Source of the DNA: CADEED01 sp041395625
GTDB taxonomy: Bacteria; Pseudomonadota; Gammaproteobacteria; Steroidobacterales; Steroidobacteraceae
NCBI GenBank assembly: GCA_041395625.1
Contig: JAWLAE010000002.1
Span: 868,001 to 932,000 of the forward strand
Direction of reading: 5' to 3'
Length of the DNA stretch: 64,000 nt
Shown here: piece after piece, positions 25,613-34,266 of the stretch
Position numbering within the stretch: position 1 is the first letter of the stretch
Layout of the letters: each line of letters begins with the position of its first letter
The notes under the pieces: model-generated
Seen by the model: the letters and a program-made list of their open reading frames with translations, nothing else
The model's database searches: none
Told to the model about the DNA's origin: nothing
Made by a program: the position numbers and the translations under genes

Positions 25613-26482
25613 ATGCCCACTCCATCGCTCGTCAACGCCATCGATGCCGTCGTCAACATCTGGACGCCTGAGGCGCTCTCGCATCGCCCCGATTGGAAAG
25701 ACGGCTTCTTCGCCGGCAAAGTGAAAGCCAAGAGCCCCATGTCAGCCCTGTCACTCGAGCAGATGTTGGCGCGCATGGAATCTGCCGGTATCGAACGCGC
25801 GTTTCTGGTGGCGGCTCGCACCGGACGTCTCGGCCTGCCCGGTTCCTATCACATGCCGTATGAAGTGGTCGCGCGCGCGTGCGAACAGTATCCCGGTCGA
25901 TTCTACGGCCTGGCTGGGGTGGACCCGACGCTGGGCATGGCTGGCGTACGCGCGCTGGAAGACGCGGTCAAGAACATGGGTTTCATCGGCGCGCATGCCT
26001 ATCCGCACTGGTTCGAGCTCGCTCCGGATCACGCGAAGTGGTACCCGCTGTACGCCAAATGCGTCGAACTCGATATCCCGTTCCTCACGCAAGTGGGGCA
26101 ATCGCTCATCTACTCACCTGATCAGCGGCTGCGCAGTGTCGGCCGGCCAGTGACGCTGGACGCTGTCGCCTGCGACTTTCCGGAACTCAAGCTGTTAGGA
26201 ATCCACGTCGGCATACCCTGGCACGATGAAATGATTGCGATGGCGTGGAAACACGAGAACGTCTGTATCGTCGCCGACGCACATAGTCCCAAGTACTGGC
26301 CGGACAGTTTCGTGAAGTATCTCAACAGCTTCGGTCAGAACAAGGTGCTGTTCGGCACCGACTTCCCGGTGCTGGATTTCGAGCGCACGATGAACGAAGT
26401 GCTGGCCTTGGGCCTCAAGCCCGACGTGCTGCCCAAATTTCTGCGGGGCAATGCCGAGCGGATTTTCAAGCTGCCATCCTGA
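25613..26482 (+). CDS. Amidohydrolase family 2 protein (PF04909-like hydrolase or decarboxylase)
   Basis: A 289-residue TIM-barrel metal hydrolase. It resembles the ACMSD/2-pyrone-dicarboxylate group: the C-terminal block VLFGTDFPVLDFERTM carries the conserved Asp, and ELKLLGIHVGIPWHDE carries a histidine of the metal site. The usual N-terminal HxH is replaced: the protein begins MPTPSLVNAIDAVVNIWTP, with N and I where the His pair is expected, which is common in the decarboxylase-like subgroup lacking a canonical metal site. The start ATG 25613 has AAAGGA five bases upstream. It acts on an unknown carboxylic acid or ester, probably the import product of the adjacent TonB receptor. Confidence 0.8.
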   Translation: MPTPSLVNAIDAVVNIWTPEALSHRPDWKDGFFAGKVKAKSPMSALSLEQMLARMESAGIERAFLVAARTGRLGLPGSYHMPYEVVARACEQYPGRFYGLAGVDPTLGMAGVRALEDAVKNMGFIGAHAYPHWFELAPDHAKWYPLYAKCVELDIPFLTQVGQSLIYSPDQRLRSVGRPVTLDAVACDFPELKLLGIHVGIPWHDEMIAMAWKHENVCIVADAHSPKYWPDSFVKYLNSFGQNKVLFGTDFPVLDFERTMNEVLALGLKPDVLPKFLRGNAERIFKLPS

Positions 26483-26492
26483 ACTCGCGCGG

Positions 26493-27725
26493 CTAGCCGT
26501 CCCCGCCTACTGCTATTTGAGTTGCCGCCTGCTCAGCCGTCATCGTCGCCCCTGCTTTGCGCAGCTGCTCGATCGCCGCATCGGTGAGCCCTGCCTCGCG
26601 CAGAACCTCGACGCTGTGCTCGCCGAGACGTGGCGCGTGTCGGCGTATGTCGGCGGGCGTCGCACCGAAATTTACGGGCAGTGACGGCATCCGCAGCCTG
26701 CCTTCGGTGGGATGATCGACGAACTGCCAGAAACCGACCGCGTCGAGATGCGGATCGCGGGTGAGATCTTCGAGTGTATTGACGACGATTGTCGGCACAC
26801 TTGTGTCACCGAAAATCGCCAACCATTCCGCCGTCGTCCGCGTCGCCATGATGCGGCCTGTCTCCGCGTACGTTTCGTCGATATTGCGCACGCGGTCCGC
26901 CAGCGTCCTGAAGCGCGGATCGTCTAACAAGTCTGGTCGTTCCGCCAGTTTGCAGAATTTCTCCCAGTGCGCGTCGAGGTACGGCAGGATCGCGATGTAA
27001 CCGTCTCTGGTCGGATACGGTTTGCGATGATGGCTCATCAGACGGACGTAACCTGGCGGCGCCTTGGGGGGCTCGAAAGTCATACCCCACAGATGTTCTG
27101 CCATCACCCAGTTCACCATCGTCTCGAACATCGGCACCTCGAGCTCCTGACCGACGCCGCTGCGTTCGCGATGGAACAGAGCTGCCAGCACGCCGTAGAC
27201 CACTGTCATCGCTGTAGTCTTGTCGGCGACGATCGTCGGCAGATAGCGTGGCTCACCCAGCACCAGCTTGTTGAGCATGGCGATGCCGCTGACCGCCTGG
27301 ATCGAATCGTCGAGCGCGCCTTTGGCGCCATAGGGCCCATGCTTGGAATAACCATACGAGCCGCAGTAGATGATCTTGGGATTGACCTCCTTGAGATCCG
27401 CGTAATCCAGACGCAGCTTCGTCATCACTTGCGGCCGATTGTTGTGAATGAACACATCGGCCGTCTTGACCAGTTCCAGCAGCGCGGCGCGCGCGCCGGG
27501 TGCCTTGAGATCGAGCACCAAACTGCGCTTGTTGCGGTTGCAGGTGAGATAGAGCGCAGCCATGCCGGGATTCGTCGACGCCCCGAGGGTACGGTTGCTG
27601 TCGCCGCGTGGCGCCTCGATCTTGATCACGTCAGCGCCCATATCGGCCAGAATCTGGCAGGCCCACGGGCCCAGCACGACGCTGGTGAGCTCAACGACGC
27701 GCACACCGTGCAGCGGTCCTGGCAT
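26493..27725 (-). CDS. CaiB/BaiF CoA-transferase family protein
   Basis: A 410-residue class III CoA transferase, which moves CoA between carboxylic acids through an enzyme-bound anhydride. It starts MPGPLHGVRVVELTSVVLGPWACQILADMGADVIKIE (ATG 27723-27725), the conserved N-terminus of the family. The expected catalytic aspartate is D168 in IVADKTTAMTVVYG, and RERSGVGQELEVPMFE follows. It converges on the amidohydrolase, 10 bases apart. It probably activates an acid taken up or produced in the island; which acid is unknown. Confidence 0.88.
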   Translation of the reverse strand: MPGPLHGVRVVELTSVVLGPWACQILADMGADVIKIEAPRGDSNRTLGASTNPGMAALYLTCNRNKRSLVLDLKAPGARAALLELVKTADVFIHNNRPQVMTKLRLDYADLKEVNPKIIYCGSYGYSKHGPYGAKGALDDSIQAVSGIAMLNKLVLGEPRYLPTIVADKTTAMTVVYGVLAALFHRERSGVGQELEVPMFETMVNWVMAEHLWGMTFEPPKAPPGYVRLMSHHRKPYPTRDGYIAILPYLDAHWEKFCKLAERPDLLDDPRFRTLADRVRNIDETYAETGRIMATRTTAEWLAIFGDTSVPTIVVNTLEDLTRDPHLDAVGFWQFVDHPTEGRLRMPSLPVNFGATPADIRRHAPRLGEHSVEVLREAGLTDAAIEQLRKAGATMTAEQAATQIAVGGDG

Positions 27726-27879
27726 GGCTTCTACTCCTGGCTTTATTCGAAGAACAGGTAAGCACGTTACACGGCGCTTCCGCTGAGTGGCAAGGTACAT
27801 GCAAACTCCCACGCACGGTGCGGGCAATGGGCTAACTTGTCACGACTTGGGCGCCGCAGGGTACGGGAGGCAAGCACGT

Positions 27880-28590
27880 ATGTTTTCGGCCATGTTTCTT
27901 GTCAATGCGGTGTTGCAAGCAGTGCTGTTTGTCTGGCTGGTCCGGATTTGGCGCCGAACGCGCGCTGCGGCGGCTGCGGTACTGCTGATTCCGCAGTTCT
28001 TTCTCATCTGGGACAATTCGATCGTCGGCTCAGGCCAGTGGATCGGCTTCGGCGAGCTGCTCGAGTCCCTCAATTGGGCGCGCTTCTGGGCTCACTGGCT
28101 GTTTGGTTCGTGGCTGATCGTCGCGTCCGGATCGATCCTGCGCCTGGCAGGATTCCGCTGGGCGCAGCAGCGCTGGATCATGGCGCTGTTCTGCCTGCTG
28201 ACAGTCGGCGTCGTTGGCTACGAGGTACATGGCAATTGGCATGCCACCCTCATGCCCGTGTGCGAGTACGATCTGCTGCGCTACAACACGAGCGTTCGCG
28301 CAGAACACTTGTGCTCGCCTGAGCAGGCAGTGGTGCCGGGAGGCGGCGCACCACTCGGGCCGCTGGTGACAGTATTCGTTGTCATCGGCGTCGGTGCAGC
28401 ACTCGCCCTGCGCCGCCGGTTTCCGTGGATGCTGGTCGGTGGCATATTGATGTTCATCAGCGCGACTCCGCCGCTGATGCGCTACAAGCTCGACAATTTC
28501 GGTGAAGTAATGATCGCATTCGGTGCGATCTGGGCCGTCGCTCATTTCACGTCCAGAGATCGCACCATACGGTTCCGTGTCGGCAGCTGA
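27880..28590 (+). CDS. Integral membrane protein of unknown function
   Basis: A 236-residue protein with about seven hydrophobic segments (MFSAMFLVNAVLQAVLFVWLV, then at about 30-45, 75-95, 105-120, 165-185, 190-205 and 215-230). I do not recognise a family. The start ATG 27880 has GGGAGG nine bases in front. A soluble loop containing MPVCEYDLLRYN ... EHLCSPEQAVVPGGGAP holds two cysteines that could pair. The DMT transporter gene starts six bases after its stop, so the two probably form an operon. Confidence 0.7.
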   Translation: MFSAMFLVNAVLQAVLFVWLVRIWRRTRAAAAAVLLIPQFFLIWDNSIVGSGQWIGFGELLESLNWARFWAHWLFGSWLIVASGSILRLAGFRWAQQRWIMALFCLLTVGVVGYEVHGNWHATLMPVCEYDLLRYNTSVRAEHLCSPEQAVVPGGGAPLGPLVTVFVVIGVGAALALRRRFPWMLVGGILMFISATPPLMRYKLDNFGEVMIAFGAIWAVAHFTSRDRTIRFRVGS

Positions 28591-28595
28591 ATGAC

Positions 28596-29507
28596 TTGAG
28601 CGAAACGGACCGACGCTATCGTTTGGCGGGTACTCTACTGGTAGCAGGCGGCGCAATGCTGTTCGCTGTCAAGGGCCTGTTCGCCAAATGGCTCTATACC
28701 CGGGGCGTCAGCTTCGAGGCTGTCGTAACGATCCGCGCCCTGCTCGCACTACCGGCCTTCTGGCTGTTCGGTCTGCGGCGTGTCGGCGATGCTCGGCGTC
28801 TGCTCGCGGCGCCGCGACGCGCGCTCGCCGCGGCCGTGATCGCGGGATTTCTCTGCTACTACGTCGGCGCGCTGGTCAACTTCTATGCACTCACGCTGAT
28901 CGACGCATCTATCGAACGGGTTCTCCTGTTCAGCTATCCGGCAATGGTCGTGCTGATCATTGCTGTACGGGCGCGGCAGTGGCCCAGCGCACAGGTGCTC
29001 GCCGCAGTCACGATCACTTACACAGGCATCTTCCTCGCCGTCGGTGGCCTTGAGAAAGATGTATTCAGCGCCAATCTGTTAGGTGCCGGGCTGGTATTGG
29101 TATCGGCGCTCAGCTACGCGATCTACTTTCTGATCGGCGCACGTTATACCCACGTTCTCGGCAGCGCGCGCTTCACGTTGGTAGCCATGACCACCGCTGG
29201 CTGTGCGCTCGGACTGCATTTCTGGTTGTTCGGCACGCCAGCTGAGATGCGTGACTACGGGGCGCCCGTCTGGCTTGCGCTGCTGGTGATGTCGATCGTC
29301 TGTATGTTCTTTCCGGCACTGATGCAGGCCGAAGGCGTCAAGCGCGTGGGCGCGCAGCGCGGTTCGGTCGCCAGCACCGTCGGCCCTCCCACCACGATCT
29401 TGCTGGCCGCGGTGCTACTGCACGAGCGGCTGACCGTGCTGCAGCTAGTCGGCACAGCGTTGATCATTGCGGGGATCCTGGTGGTGGAGCTGCGCCGTCG
29501 CAGCTAA
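28596..29507 (+). CDS. DMT superfamily (EamA) transporter
   Basis: A 303-residue protein with ten membrane helices in two EamA repeats; the second repeat ends with PPTTILLAAVLLHERLTVLQLVGTALIIAGILVV, the family hallmark. It would export or import a small metabolite. The start is a TTG at 28596; the nearby ATG at 28591 is in another frame and stops immediately. It overlaps the end of the convergent CitE-like gene by four bases. Confidence 0.85.
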   Translation: MSETDRRYRLAGTLLVAGGAMLFAVKGLFAKWLYTRGVSFEAVVTIRALLALPAFWLFGLRRVGDARRLLAAPRRALAAAVIAGFLCYYVGALVNFYALTLIDASIERVLLFSYPAMVVLIIAVRARQWPSAQVLAAVTITYTGIFLAVGGLEKDVFSANLLGAGLVLVSALSYAIYFLIGARYTHVLGSARFTLVAMTTAGCALGLHFWLFGTPAEMRDYGAPVWLALLVMSIVCMFFPALMQAEGVKRVGAQRGSVASTVGPPTTILLAAVLLHERLTVLQLVGTALIIAGILVVELRRRS

Positions 29508-30436
29508 TCCTTCGACACTGCGAGATGACCAGCGAGCGCCAGTACGCGCTGCGCCTTGTACACGACCGGATAGTCGACGAATGCGCCATCTATCTGTATG
29601 GCAGCGAGGCCCCGTGCCTCCGCCTGCCGAAAGGCCAGTACTACCGACTGCGCATGCGCAATCTCAGCAGAGCTCGGGGTGAAGACCTCATGACAGGCCG
29701 CTACCTGATCCGGATGGATACAAAGCTTGCCGAGAAAGCCAAACTGCTTGCCAGTGCGTGCCGAGCGCACAAAACGGTCCCGGTCCTTGATCTGCACGAC
29801 GACCGTGTCGACCGGCGGTTCGATACCGGCCACTCGTGAGGCGTGCGTGAGGCTGGCACGCGCATAGTCCAGCTCACGCTCCTCGGCTGTCCATTCCAGA
29901 TTCAGGTCGTTAGTGTAATCCGCCCCACCCAACGCCAGCCGACTCAATCGCGGCGTCGCCGCCGCAAGTTCCGCGGCATGCATGATGCCCCGCGCAGTTT
30001 CGACGATGGCGATCAGATCGATCGTGCCAGCCGCGATGCCGCGCTGTTGCTCGAGTTCCGAGATACGCATGGCGATGGCATGCAACTGTTGCGCCGATTC
30101 GGCTTTGGGCACGACGATACCGTCGAGGCCGAGGATGACGACTGCTTCAAGATCACCATAACACCAGCGAGTATCGAAAGAATTGACCCGCACGTAGGCT
30201 TTGGACGCGTGTGAGCCCCGCAAGGCTCTGACAACCGACTCGCGGGCCAACTCCTTTTCGGCACTTGCGACAGCATCCTCCAGATCGAGCACGGCCACGT
30301 CGGCCCCGACCTGGAAGACCTTCTCGGCGCGGCGCGGGTGATTGCCGGGAGCGAACAGGAAGCTGCGCAGCCCCTGCGGCGCTGCCCGCTTGAACTGACC
30401 TGTTGCTTCCGTCTTGGTGAATTGTCCAGTCGTCAT
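29504..30436 (-). CDS. CitE/HpcH family CoA-ester lyase
   Basis: A 310-residue TIM-barrel lyase of the CitE-like group (citramalyl-CoA, malyl-CoA or beta-methylmalyl-CoA lyase). The fold landmarks are SFLFAPGNHPRRAEKV (25-40), AVLDLEDAV (48-56, metal-binding Asp/Glu), YVRVNS, IVPKAES (108-114) and AIVETARGI with E146, followed by LALGGADYTNDL. A stand-alone protein like this cleaves a CoA thioester to acetyl-CoA plus a keto or glyoxylate product. With the MaoC hydratase and CoA transferases of the cluster it fits the itaconate/citramalyl-CoA route. It sits next to gntR, in the same direction. Confidence 0.87.
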   Translation of the reverse strand: MTTGQFTKTEATGQFKRAAPQGLRSFLFAPGNHPRRAEKVFQVGADVAVLDLEDAVASAEKELARESVVRALRGSHASKAYVRVNSFDTRWCYGDLEAVVILGLDGIVVPKAESAQQLHAIAMRISELEQQRGIAAGTIDLIAIVETARGIMHAAELAAATPRLSRLALGGADYTNDLNLEWTAEERELDYARASLTHASRVAGIEPPVDTVVVQIKDRDRFVRSARTGKQFGFLGKLCIHPDQVAACHEVFTPSSAEIAHAQSVVLAFRQAEARGLAAIQIDGAFVDYPVVYKAQRVLALAGHLAVSKD

Positions 30437-30490
30437 AGTCGGCTAGTCCTAAGCGTTCATGCTAAGTATTCATGGCAAGCATCGCAGTTG

Positions 30491-31273
30491 TCAGCTGTCG
30501 GTCCATGAGTCGCCACTTTGCCAGCCGCGCTTGAGCTGCAGCTGGTACGTGTACCGCTCCGCAGGATGCCACGCCATCGACACCTCGAATACCCTTTTGT
30601 TGTTGCCCACATAGTGCCGAACGATCGTCAGGCAGGGCGCACCCGCTTCGCACTGCAGCGCTGCGGCGAACTCAGCGGGCAGCAGTTCGGCACGCAGATC
30701 TACCGCCACCTGCTCCACGCGCTCGCCGAACCGGGTTTCAATCAGCTCGTACACCCGCTTTGGCCGGCCCAACAGCTTGACGACGTCCTGATACTCCGGA
30801 ATCACGTAGACATCGGTCCAGCAGATCGGCGCACGTGTGGTTTTGAAACGCCGCAGCGCGCGGAAGCGAAACCATTCCGTACCGGCCGCGCAACCGAGAA
30901 TTTGTGCCAGCCTGCGGTCGGCACGCACCATGCCGCTGGCGACCAGCTTCAGGCGGCTATCACTTGGATACTGCAGCAACTCAGCCGGCGAGCGTATCGA
31001 CTGGACATAAGCCTCACTCGACCGCTTCGATCGCACCACGGTGCCGACGCCCTGCCGTCGCTCGATCAGGCCCAGCTCAGTGATCAGTCGCAAGGCCTCG
31101 CGCACGGTGTGACGGCTGACCTGATACCTCGCGACGAGTTCGTGCTCGCCGGGAATCGTCGCGCCAACCTTGAGCCGACCGGCGCGTATGTCACCGATCA
31201 GCTCGTCCGCCAACCGACGATAGCGCGGCTGTCCAGCCGTTCTTCGCGTCACCTGCCCGCGCCCCTCGGACAT
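30491..31273 (-). CDS. GntR family regulator with UTRA ligand domain (HutC subfamily)
   Basis: A 260-residue regulator. The winged helix lies at about 18-85 (YQVSRHTVREALRLITELGLIERRQGVGTVV), followed by a UTRA effector domain from about 100 to the end (WTDVYVIPEY, LTIVRHYVGNNKRVFEVSMAW). It should repress catabolic genes and release on binding a pathway intermediate. It is divergent from the MaoC/acyl-CoA dehydrogenase/CoA transferase operon, and an 18-bp palindrome lies between them. Confidence 0.9.
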   Translation of the reverse strand: MSEGRGQVTRRTAGQPRYRRLADELIGDIRAGRLKVGATIPGEHELVARYQVSRHTVREALRLITELGLIERRQGVGTVVRSKRSSEAYVQSIRSPAELLQYPSDSRLKLVASGMVRADRRLAQILGCAAGTEWFRFRALRRFKTTRAPICWTDVYVIPEYQDVVKLLGRPKRVYELIETRFGERVEQVAVDLRAELLPAEFAAALQCEAGAPCLTIVRHYVGNNKRVFEVSMAWHPAERYTYQLQLKRGWQSGDSWTDS

Positions 31274-31310
31274 CGCCTGTTGCGCTCACCCACGCATTGT
31301 CGCAAGCTAG

Positions 31311-31328
31311 CACTTGTCCGGACAAGTG
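31311..31328. promoter_or_regulatory. Probable GntR operator
   Basis: CACTTGTCCGGACAAGTG, a perfect 18-bp palindrome in the 65-base gap between gntR and the MaoC gene. Its core TTGTCCGGACAA recurs at 25434-25445. Placement 11 bases before the MaoC start and 38 bases before the gntR start makes it able to control both directions. Confidence 0.7.
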
Positions 31329-31338
31329 AGTCGCTATC

Positions 31339-31857
31339 GTGAGCCAAAACGTAAAATCTGTGGGCCAAAACCGCTATCGCGAGCAATTCGGTCGCCATTT
31401 CGAAGACTTCACCGTCGGCGACATCTACGAGCATCGGCCCGGCCGGACGATCACGGAGACCGACAACACCTGGTTCACGCTGCTCACGATGAATACCCAT
31501 CCCATGCATTTTGACGCAGAGTATGCCAAAGCGTCGGAATTTGGTCGCTGTATCGTTTGCAGCCCTCTTACGGTCGCGTTGATGGTCGGCATGAGCGTCA
31601 CGGACGTGAGTCAGAAGGCCATCGCCAACCTGGGCTGGCGCGAGATCAAGCTGACTTTCCCGCTGTATGCAGGCGACACGCTGTATGCCGAGTCAGAAGT
31701 GCTCGACAAACGCGAGTCTGCTTCCCGCCCTGGCGCCGGTATCGTCACCGTGAAGACGATTGGCAAGAACCAGGACGGCAAAGTTGTCTGCACCTTTGAG
31801 CGCACGATTCTGGTCGCGCGACGCGGTCACTCCATCGAAGACAAGATCGGCTATTGA
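31339..31857 (+). CDS. MaoC-like hydratase (itaconyl-/mesaconyl-CoA hydratase type)
   Basis: A 172-residue hot-dog fold hydratase. The hydratase-2 motif region reads TMNTHPMHFDAEYAKASEFG (about 50-69), with the conserved ProxxHis retained, the form seen in mesaconyl-CoA and itaconyl-CoA hydratases rather than in the enoyl-CoA hydratase 2 group. C-terminal elements FPLYAGDTLYAESEVLDKR and GKVVCTFERT agree. It adds water to an unsaturated dicarboxylyl-CoA. The start is the GTG at 31339; a second GTG at 31360 lies in a repeat of the same sequence and is an alternative. First gene of a four-gene rightward operon with acyl-CoA dehydrogenase 12 bases downstream. Confidence 0.85.
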   Translation: MSQNVKSVGQNRYREQFGRHFEDFTVGDIYEHRPGRTITETDNTWFTLLTMNTHPMHFDAEYAKASEFGRCIVCSPLTVALMVGMSVTDVSQKAIANLGWREIKLTFPLYAGDTLYAESEVLDKRESASRPGAGIVTVKTIGKNQDGKVVCTFERTILVARRGHSIEDKIGY

Positions 31858-31869
31858 GGCAACGCGACC

Positions 31870-33027
31870 ATGAATACTGTCAGCAACGAAGAGGCCGACA
31901 TCTACGATGCCATCGAGCGCTGGACGGAAAAGGAAGTTCGGCCGATCGCGAAACGATTCGACCATGCCGACGAGTATCCCGCCGAGCTCGTCGAACAGAT
32001 GAAGGAACTCGGCCTGTTCGGCGCGACGATCGAGCAGCAGTATGGTGGCCTGGGACTCACCTGCGCCACGTATGCCCGCATAGTCATGAAGATCTCGTCG
32101 GTCTGGATGGCACCCGTCGGCATTTTCAACTCGCATCTGATCATGGCTGCAGCGCTCCAGCGCAATGGCACGGAGGAACAGAAACGACGCTGGCTGCCCC
32201 GCTTCGCCACCGGCGAACTGCGCGGCGGCATCGGCCTCACCGAGCCCAACGCAGGCACGGACCTGCAGAGCATACGGACGGTCGCAGAGCGCTCGGGCGA
32301 TGGCAATCACTACGTCATCAACGGCACCAAGACGTGGATCACCAACGGGATTCAGGGCACGTGCTTCGCCGTGTTGACCAAAACGAACCCGCGGGCCGAA
32401 CCACGCCATCGCGGTATGTCGATGTTCATCTGCGAGAAAGGCCCCGGCTTTACGGTCGGCAAGAAGCTGAAGAAGATGGGCTACAAAGCGATCGACTCGG
32501 CTGAGCTGGTGTTCGACAACTTCGAGGTGTCCGCCGGCAACTTGATCGGCGAGTCGGAAGGACTCGGATTCAAACACGCTGTCGGCGGACTGGAGCTGGG
32601 CCGCATCAACGTGGCAGCGCGTGGCGCGGGGATCGCCACTGGCGCACTCGAGCAGGCGCTGCGCTACGCACAGGAGCGCCAGACCTTCGGCAAGCCGATC
32701 GCGCAGCATCAGGCTATTCAGCTGAAGCTCGCCGACATGGCGACACGGGTCGAAGCCGCCCGTCTGCTCATCGATCAGGCAGCTCACAAGTACGACTCCG
32801 GCGAACGCTGCGACATGGAGGCGGGCATGGCCAAACTGTTCGGCTCCGAAGCCGGCGTGGAGAACAGCCTGGAGGCGATGCGTATTTTTGGCGGTTACAG
32901 CTATTCCGTCGAGTACGACATCGAACGCATGTACCGCGATGCACCTCTAATGTGCATCGGCGAAGGCACCAACGAAATGCAGCGCATCATCATCGCCCGG
33001 CAGCTGCTCGAGCGGCATCCGCTCTGA
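31870..33027 (+). CDS. Acyl-CoA dehydrogenase
   Basis: A 385-residue flavoenzyme of the acyl-CoA dehydrogenase superfamily. Landmarks: GLTEPNAGTDLQSI (122-135, FAD and substrate), TWITNG (155-160), RQTFGKPIAQHQAIQ (270-284) and the C-terminal GEGTNEMQR with candidate catalytic base E365. Size is normal for the short/medium chain type, and much shorter than the ~550-residue methylsuccinyl-CoA dehydrogenase. It oxidises an acyl-CoA and passes electrons to ETF. In P. aeruginosa a comparable gene stands in the itaconate operon. It lies between the MaoC and CoA transferase genes. Confidence 0.9.
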   Translation: MNTVSNEEADIYDAIERWTEKEVRPIAKRFDHADEYPAELVEQMKELGLFGATIEQQYGGLGLTCATYARIVMKISSVWMAPVGIFNSHLIMAAALQRNGTEEQKRRWLPRFATGELRGGIGLTEPNAGTDLQSIRTVAERSGDGNHYVINGTKTWITNGIQGTCFAVLTKTNPRAEPRHRGMSMFICEKGPGFTVGKKLKKMGYKAIDSAELVFDNFEVSAGNLIGESEGLGFKHAVGGLELGRINVAARGAGIATGALEQALRYAQERQTFGKPIAQHQAIQLKLADMATRVEAARLLIDQAAHKYDSGERCDMEAGMAKLFGSEAGVENSLEAMRIFGGYSYSVEYDIERMYRDAPLMCIGEGTNEMQRIIIARQLLERHPL

Positions 33028-33057
33028 ACGGCGGCGAGCACATCCACGAGTCTCGAC

Positions 33058-34260
33058 ATGACACCCTCAGACTTTCTGCCGCTCACCGGCATCCGGATCC
33101 TGACTTTCGAGAACTTTGGCGCGGGACCATTCGGCTCGATGTACCTGGCCGATCTCGGCGCCGAAGTCATCAAGATCGAGAACCGGCAACAGGGCGGCGA
33201 CGCCACACGTCGTATGGGCCCATATTATCTGGGATCCGACGACAGCCATTTCTTCCAGACTTTCAACCTCAACAAGAAGAGCGTCACACTCAATCTCAAG
33301 ACACCAGATGGCCAGGACGTGTTCCACAAGCTGGTCGGCAAGTCGGACGCTGTACTCAACAACCTGCGCGGCGATCAGCCGGAAAAACTGGGCCTGACAT
33401 ACGATGCACTCAAGGCTTACAACCCGAAGATCGTTTGCGCACACTTGTCAGCCTATGGCCGCGACAACGAACGCAAAGCGTGGCCCGGCTATGACTACCT
33501 CATGCAAGCCGAAGCGGGCTACTTGCATCTGACCGGTGAGCCTGGATCACCTCCCTCACGGATGGGTCTATCGATAATCGATTTCATGACGGGCATCACC
33601 ACGGCGCTCGCGCTGGTCGCGGCCCTGTTCGGCACCAGTCGCAGCGGTGTTGGTCGGGATCTGGATGTCAGTCTGTTCGACGTGGCGCTGCACCAGCTGT
33701 CCTATCCTGGCAACTGGTACCTCAACGAAGGGGCACGCACCGGGCGACTGGCGCGTAGCTCACACCCGTCGGCGACGCCGGTACAACTCTACAAGACGCA
33801 GGACGGCTGGATCTTCATCATGTGCATGACGGAGAAATTCTGGCAGGCGCTTTTGCCCATCATTGGTAGAGCGGACCTCGGCGCGGAGGCGCGCTTTGCG
33901 ACCGCCGATGTGCGTCGCGCCAACCGGGACGCGCTGACGCCAATACTGGATGCGGAATTCGAACGCGACACCACTGCAAACTGGCTGACCAAGCTGCAAG
34001 GCATCCTGCCGGCGGCGCCGGTATACGACATGGCGCAGGCACTCGACAATCCGTTCTTGGCCAGGATCGGCGCACTGCAGGTGCTGCAACATCCGCAACG
34101 ACCGGATTTCCGTGCACTCACAAATCCCATCAAGCTCGACGGCCGGCGGCTGCCGAGCCGGGTGGCGTCAGCACTCGGTGCCGATACCCGCGACATCCTG
34201 GGCGAACTCGGGTTGAGCCAGCAGGATCTCGATGCGTTGGCAGCCAAGCAAGTGATCTAG
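33058..34260 (+). CDS. CaiB/BaiF CoA-transferase, first of a tandem pair
   Basis: A 400-residue class III CoA transferase. The family N-terminus is GIRILTFENFGAGPFGSMYLADLGAEVIKIE; the probable catalytic aspartate is D175 in LSIIDFMTGI, followed by SRSGVGRDLDVSLFD. It begins 30 bases after the dehydrogenase stop and 6 bases before the next transferase. The two tandem transferases are only distantly similar (different catalytic-loop contexts), so they are not a recent duplication; a heteromeric or two-step role, or two acids, are possible. Confidence 0.88.
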   Translation: MTPSDFLPLTGIRILTFENFGAGPFGSMYLADLGAEVIKIENRQQGGDATRRMGPYYLGSDDSHFFQTFNLNKKSVTLNLKTPDGQDVFHKLVGKSDAVLNNLRGDQPEKLGLTYDALKAYNPKIVCAHLSAYGRDNERKAWPGYDYLMQAEAGYLHLTGEPGSPPSRMGLSIIDFMTGITTALALVAALFGTSRSGVGRDLDVSLFDVALHQLSYPGNWYLNEGARTGRLARSSHPSATPVQLYKTQDGWIFIMCMTEKFWQALLPIIGRADLGAEARFATADVRRANRDALTPILDAEFERDTTANWLTKLQGILPAAPVYDMAQALDNPFLARIGALQVLQHPQRPDFRALTNPIKLDGRRLPSRVASALGADTRDILGELGLSQQDLDALAAKQVI

Positions 34261-34266
34261 CCGCAC

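Noticed and set aside
31693..32787. 364-codon minus-strand frame opposite MaoC and acyl-CoA dehydrogenase
   Set aside because: Shadow of two clear genes, composition unlike a protein.
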